Below, piece after piece: positions 47,361 through 50,202 of a DNA stretch of 50,202 nucleotides. How positions within the stretch are numbered: position 1 is the first letter of the stretch; each line of letters opens with the position of its first letter. The notes beneath the pieces were generated by a model. That model searched no databases. It had not been told where the DNA came from and saw only the letters and a list, made by a program, of their open reading frames with translations. The translations under genes were made by a program, and so were the position numbers. The DNA is from a virus: positions 1-50,202 of the IMG/VR virus record IMGVR_UViG_3300045741_000124; one strand, given 5' to 3'.

Positions 47361-48265
47361 TTAAACGGAGTGATACACAGAGTGGGGCGATTTATGGTGT
47401 GAGTGCGGATGCGGGAATGGGCAAGGATGCCTGCTTGGGAGCGGGATTCGCACGGGCACTGTTCAAGCGCACGGGAAAGCCGGTGCTGTATGCGGATTGT
47501 GAGAATGGGGAGACCAGTATCCCCGGATGGGTGGAGAAGGATCTGTGGCAGCCCGGGGATGGGGATATCATCGATGAGAGCTACGATATTCTTAAGTGTG
47601 CGGACTCAGCTGCGTATAGTGGACTGGTTATCAGCACGATTAGTTCACTGGGGGACCTCATTCTCCAGAGCGTTACGAAGAAGAACTATAAGAGTGATCC
47701 GACCAAGGAAGTGAGCAGGATGAATTTCCGCACTCGTGGGGGGAATACACTCATGGGGCCGAGTCAGACGGACTATCTCATGGCTCAGAGTTGGTTCAAG
47801 GAGTGGTTCGCCGCTCACGCTACACTGCTCAGGGCGGGGAAGTTTGTGTTGTGGCTGTCGCATCAGAAGATCATTGAGATTGAGCACCCCAATGGGACAA
47901 CGGAGGTGATGGGCGGGCCACTGATTATTGGGAGTGCTTTGACGAGAGAAGCGCCCAAGATCATGCAGGAGTTGTTCAGGATCGAGGCACGATTGATGAA
48001 GGCCGGGGAGCAGCCCCGGAGGATACTGCAAGTGGAGAATAGTGGGGTGTGGCAGGCGAAGGATAGGTATAGGGCGTTTCCCCCAACGGGAGTGGAGATT
48101 GGGGTAGTTAGGGAGGCCACGGATACTGCGGACTCGTTTGAGAGGAAGATCGTGGCTAAGGGGGAAGCGGTGTGGGATACGATGTTCAAGGCAATGGACC
48201 GCATTCGTGGTGGCAATGGTGCTCCTGCGATTAGTGGGACTACAGTTACGACTGGAGGTAAGTAG
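47351..48265 (+). CDS. Sak4-like RecA-fold ATPase (304 aa)
   Basis: It has SADAGMGKDACLG (Walker A), a second strand VLYADCENG, a Walker B-like strand YSGLVISTISSLGDL, then HQKIIEI and GGPLIIGSALTREAPK, which fits the 'GP.L.GkAl' of phage Sak4 single-strand annealing/recombination ATPases. The Walker B acidic residue is not at its usual place. It starts at GTG 47351 and ends on the start of the next gene. With the nuclease and SSB-like gene it forms a recombination set. Confidence 0.75.
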   Translation: MPIIKRSDTQSGAIYGVSADAGMGKDACLGAGFARALFKRTGKPVLYADCENGETSIPGWVEKDLWQPGDGDIIDESYDILKCADSAAYSGLVISTISSLGDLILQSVTKKNYKSDPTKEVSRMNFRTRGGNTLMGPSQTDYLMAQSWFKEWFAAHATLLRAGKFVLWLSHQKIIEIEHPNGTTEVMGGPLIIGSALTREAPKIMQELFRIEARLMKAGEQPRRILQVENSGVWQAKDRYRAFPPTGVEIGVVREATDTADSFERKIVAKGEAVWDTMFKAMDRIRGGNGAPAISGTTVTTGGK

Positions 48266-48768
48266 TGAGTGAAGAACTGGTTGCAGCAACACAGATGGAA
48301 CCCGGGGATGATGACTTTATCACTCCCGAAGAAGCAAAGAAGCTGCTGGAGGGGAATCTCTTCCCGATTGGTCAGTACGTGGTGAAGGCCACCGGGTTTG
48401 AGGCTCTCCCGTTTGAGGAGGGTCAGGGGGGGTATAAGTTGACTGCTCTGATCTCGTCAGCGCCGACCGAGGCCCCCGAGGGTGGGTGGAGGCCGGTGGT
48501 GATTACGTTCCGGCGGTGGGAACAGCCCACGGAACCGCAGAAGACCATGCAGAGGATGGATCGGGAGGCCATGACCAAGATGTTCGCCGCATTCGGGGTG
48601 GATGTTGCGGCTGGGTTCGCTCCCAAAGCTGCTGGGGCTGTGATCGTGGGGGTGGAGGCACTCGCGACCTCGACTCACAGGGCTGGGGCCAAGAAGGACG
48701 AGAGTGGGAAGAAGGTGCTCACGGGGAAGAGTTACCAGCAGTGGGACTTCGCCCCGATTACTAACTAG
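48265..48768 (+). CDS. Putative ssDNA-binding protein (167 aa)
   Basis: GTG 48265 overlaps the ATPase stop. The product has an acidic start, a helix PEEAKKLLEG, then strands GQYVVKATGFEAL, GGYKLTALISSAP and PVVITFRRWE like an OB-type fold, and an end rich in Lys, Ser and Gly. DUF669-type SSBs usually sit beside Sak4-like genes. Assigned by fold and context, not motif. Confidence 0.55.
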   Translation: MSEELVAATQMEPGDDDFITPEEAKKLLEGNLFPIGQYVVKATGFEALPFEEGQGGYKLTALISSAPTEAPEGGWRPVVITFRRWEQPTEPQKTMQRMDREAMTKMFAAFGVDVAAGFAPKAAGAVIVGVEALATSTHRAGAKKDESGKKVLTGKSYQQWDFAPITN

Positions 48769-48884
48769 TGCTTGCAAGACCCCACGGATTGGGGTGGTGA
48801 GTCCAAAGGGCTGTGATACGGCCAGCCACACCACCACTGGGGTTGGTTATGGGAGATCCGTTACCATTACCATCCGTAGGTTGG

Positions 48885-48956
48885 ACTAGTGTAGCTTAAT
48901 TGGTAGAGCAATCACTGTACAAGTGGGAGATGCAGATTCGATCCCTGCCACTAGCT
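48885..48956 (+). tRNA. tRNA-like gene, apparent tRNA-Val (anticodon TAC)
   Basis: Acceptor ACTAGTG/CACTAGC pairs at six of seven positions. D stem GCTT/GAGC holds AATTGGTA. Anticodon arm ATCAC/GTGGG has one mismatch and one G-U around loop TGTACAA, which gives TAC but puts G where T33 is expected. T stem GCAGA/CCTGC has one mismatch, loop TTCGATC. No encoded CCA. Folds strongly resemble a tRNA, but the loop may be degenerate. The 116 bases before it (48769-48884) are gene-free. Confidence 0.5.
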
Positions 48957-48993
48957 ACGGAGATTGGTGTAGGGTGCAACTTTTGGAGCAACT

Positions 48994-49212
48994 ATGATGT
49001 TCAAGGAGGGTGGATGGTGGACGTTCGTGGATTACAGGGCGGGGTGCGGGCACTGGAAGTTGGATACTATGCAGATAGTACCAAAGATACCAATACAGTT
49101 GCGACTATTCTGCCTCCAGTGCGACAACAGTTCAATATGGGCTGGTGCGGAGTTCACTTCTCAGTGGGTGACGGACCCAACGGAAAGTGTAGATGGTGCA
49201 ATAGGAGATTAG
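48994..49212 (+). CDS. Small protein with CGH...CxxC (72 aa)
   Basis: ATG 48994 (or 48997) follows TTGGAGC. The product starts MMFKEGGWWTFVDYRAGCGHW and has FCLQCDN, a small metal site. A competing frame, stop at 49220, contains KCRWCNRRLER and would overlap the next gene as ATGA, which is the usual coupling. I prefer the first frame on its aromatic/Cys pattern, but the choice is uncertain. Confidence 0.45.
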   Translation: MMFKEGGWWTFVDYRAGCGHWKLDTMQIVPKIPIQLRLFCLQCDNSSIWAGAEFTSQWVTDPTESVDGAIGD

Positions 49213-49216
49213 AGAG

Positions 49217-49411
49217 ATGACTTATGATATGGGATTTGAGCGGGCGCAGTCGGAGTATGAGAATAGGGAGCCGGATGAGTGGGACTGCCCTAATTGGCAC
49301 GGGGCGGCGAGGTGGTGTAGGAGGTGTGATGAGATGTACTGTGAGGATTGTGGGGAGGGGTGCCCGAGGTGCCCGGCTACAGTGAATGAGGAAGATGAGG
49401 GGGGTGAGTGA
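49217..49411 (+). CDS. Zinc-binding protein (64 aa)
   Basis: ATG 49217. It begins with MGFERAQSEYENREPDEWD, a common opening among small phage proteins, then WCRRCDEMYCEDCGEGCPRC gives seven metal-binding cysteines. The tail is acidic. Function unknown. Confidence 0.7.
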   Translation: MTYDMGFERAQSEYENREPDEWDCPNWHGAARWCRRCDEMYCEDCGEGCPRCPATVNEEDEGGE

Positions 49412-49701
49412 TGGCGTGCAAGGATCTGTTGCATACCAGCGGCGCGGCCTGTGATACCGAGTGCATCGTCTCCGCGCTCGACCGGCAGACGGAGCAGATG
49501 CGTCTGTTGGAAGAGCGACTTCGTAGTGTCGTCAACGCGCAGGTAGTGGGGATGGGGGCGATGGTCAAGGCCGTGCGCGAGGCGGGGGAGTTGCAGGCGG
49601 CGGCGGTGCTGGCAACACACGACTGGGATATCGGATCGGAAACTATTAATGCTGTCCGCGACCTTCGCGCCGCGCTCAAGGGGGATGGCGATGGAAAGTG
49701 A
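49408..49701 (+). CDS. Helical protein with two N-terminal Cys (97 aa)
   Basis: GTG 49408 overlaps the previous stop by four bases. The N-terminus (ACKDLLHTSGAACDTEC) is followed by a long helix (LDRQTEQMRLLEERLRSVVN) and more helix. Codon use shifts here to GC/CpG-rich, marking one edge of a distinct module. No family recognised. Confidence 0.6.
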   Translation: MMACKDLLHTSGAACDTECIVSALDRQTEQMRLLEERLRSVVNAQVVGMGAMVKAVREAGELQAAAVLATHDWDIGSETINAVRDLRAALKGDGDGK

Positions 49702-49822
49702 TGCGGTAGAAAACCTCGGCTACTTCCTTATGGGTGGGGGCGTTGGGTTCCTGATCGGTCTAGTGGTTGGTATCTACCGAACGATAAACGAGAAGGAGGC
49801 CGACAATGCCGCGAGCAAGTAA
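49691..49822 (+). CDS. Single-span membrane protein (43 aa)
   Basis: ATG 49691 overlaps the previous gene by 11 bases. A Gly-rich membrane helix (GYFLMGGGVGFLIGLVVGIY) is followed by a short charged tail. It overlaps the next start by 17 bases. Confidence 0.55.
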   Translation: MESDAVENLGYFLMGGGVGFLIGLVVGIYRTINEKEADNAASK

Positions 49823-50063
49823 GCCTACCGCGTGTCAGATGTGGGACATAGGGCACGATCACATAGACGCTTGCTACCCGAAGAAGCGTCGCCTCGGGGG
49901 TGATCGAATGAGCAAATTCCAGATCGTGTGCTACGTCGCCGCTGCACTATTTCTGCTGATGAACCTGCTCATCTCGTTAGGTATGTTCGACCGGAGGCAG
50001 GAAGATCCACGGAAGATTCTCGCGGAAGTGCTGCGCGAGGCAATAAGGATCCCCCGCCCATGA
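49806..50063 (+). CDS. Small membrane protein (85 aa)
   Basis: ATG 49806 follows AAGGAGG. A soluble Cys/His-containing start (CQMWDIGHDHIDACYP) leads to a membrane helix (FQIVCYVAAALFLLMNLLIS) and a charged C-terminus. It is ATGA-coupled to the gene crossing the join. An internal ATG 49908 would leave only the membrane part. Function unknown. Confidence 0.55.
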   Translation: MPRASKPTACQMWDIGHDHIDACYPKKRRLGGDRMSKFQIVCYVAAALFLLMNLLISLGMFDRRQEDPRKILAEVLREAIRIPRP

Positions 50064-50202
50064 GCGAGACGACGAAGTGTCCGAAGTGCGGGTATGAATG
50101 CGATTTGCACGATGGCCCTGTTGCCTCTGGTGTGTGGTGTTGGACGTTCTGCTGCGACTGCGACTGCCGCTACGAGATCGAACACGCGGCCCGAGTCGCG
50201 GC
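50060..50202 (+). CDS. Zinc-ribbon/coiled-coil protein, 5' part of a gene spanning the circular join
   Basis: This is the true start (ATG 50060, coupled as ATGA) of the gene ending at base 824. The window stops in mid-gene. The first residues are MSETTKCPKCGYEC. Without circular closure the frame would look truncated at both window ends. Confidence 0.75.
   Translation, partial: MSETTKCPKCGYECDLHDGPVASGVWCWTFCCDCDCRYEIEHAARVA
50076..50202. repeat. Terminal overlap, copy 2 (identical to 1-127)
   Basis: Exact copy of bases 1-127. It lies inside a continuous reading frame, as expected when a circular map is cut open within a gene. Confidence 0.9.

Overview
The window is essentially one complete, circularly closed tailed-phage genome. 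Bases 1-127 recur exactly at 50076-50202, so the unique length is 50,075 bp, and one gene (start 50060, end 824) runs across the join. The structural genes read as a short-tailed (podovirus-like, T7-type) virion: large and small terminase, portal, scaffold, a gpT-like major capsid protein, an adaptor, a beta-propeller nozzle and very large internal virion proteins. I see no integrase, no phage RNA polymerase and no CRISPR array. The host cannot be named from the sequence. GTG starts, strong GGAGG ribosome binding sites and G-rich coding strands are frequent.

Layout. Every gene points away from one non-coding region at about 36.4-38.2 kb, and the two arms meet tail to tail at about 6.8-6.9 kb. 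The minus arm (36.4 down to 6.8 kb) is the virion and lysis arm: coiled-coil protein, terminase small subunit, small zinc proteins, terminase large subunit, M15 endolysin, holin-like protein, two secreted proteins (one an alpha/beta hydrolase), metallophosphoesterase, metallopeptidase, portal, scaffold, capsid, adaptor, nozzle, then internal virion proteins ending with a 2,455-residue giant. The plus arm (37 kb, through the join, to 6.9 kb) holds many small, often zinc-ribbon or single-membrane-span proteins, a recombination set (PD-(D/E)XK nuclease, Sak4-like ATPase, SSB-like protein), tRNA-Gln and two less regular tRNA-like genes, and the replication genes (UDG-PolA fusion, DUF3987-like helicase).

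The most striking accessory locus is at 40.66-44.10 kb: an E2-like/zinc-finger fusion, a JAMM-motif JAB peptidase and a ThiF/E1-like adenylating enzyme in a row, preceded by a small protein with a near-C-terminal Gly-Gly. This reads as a phage-borne ubiquitin-like conjugation cassette.

The control region at 37.75-38.15 kb carries ten copies of a CCGAAA/TTTCGG core. Two nested dyads sit inside it and share a TTTAGAATCAACA word. It is a candidate origin or operator array, and a ribbon-helix-helix protein lies just downstream. Spacers between plus-arm genes at 38.6-44.4 kb are repeatedly filled with strong hairpins. Two stretches (about 49.4-1.15 kb across the join, and 36.35-37.5 kb) look richer in GC and CpG than the rest and are probably recent acquisitions.
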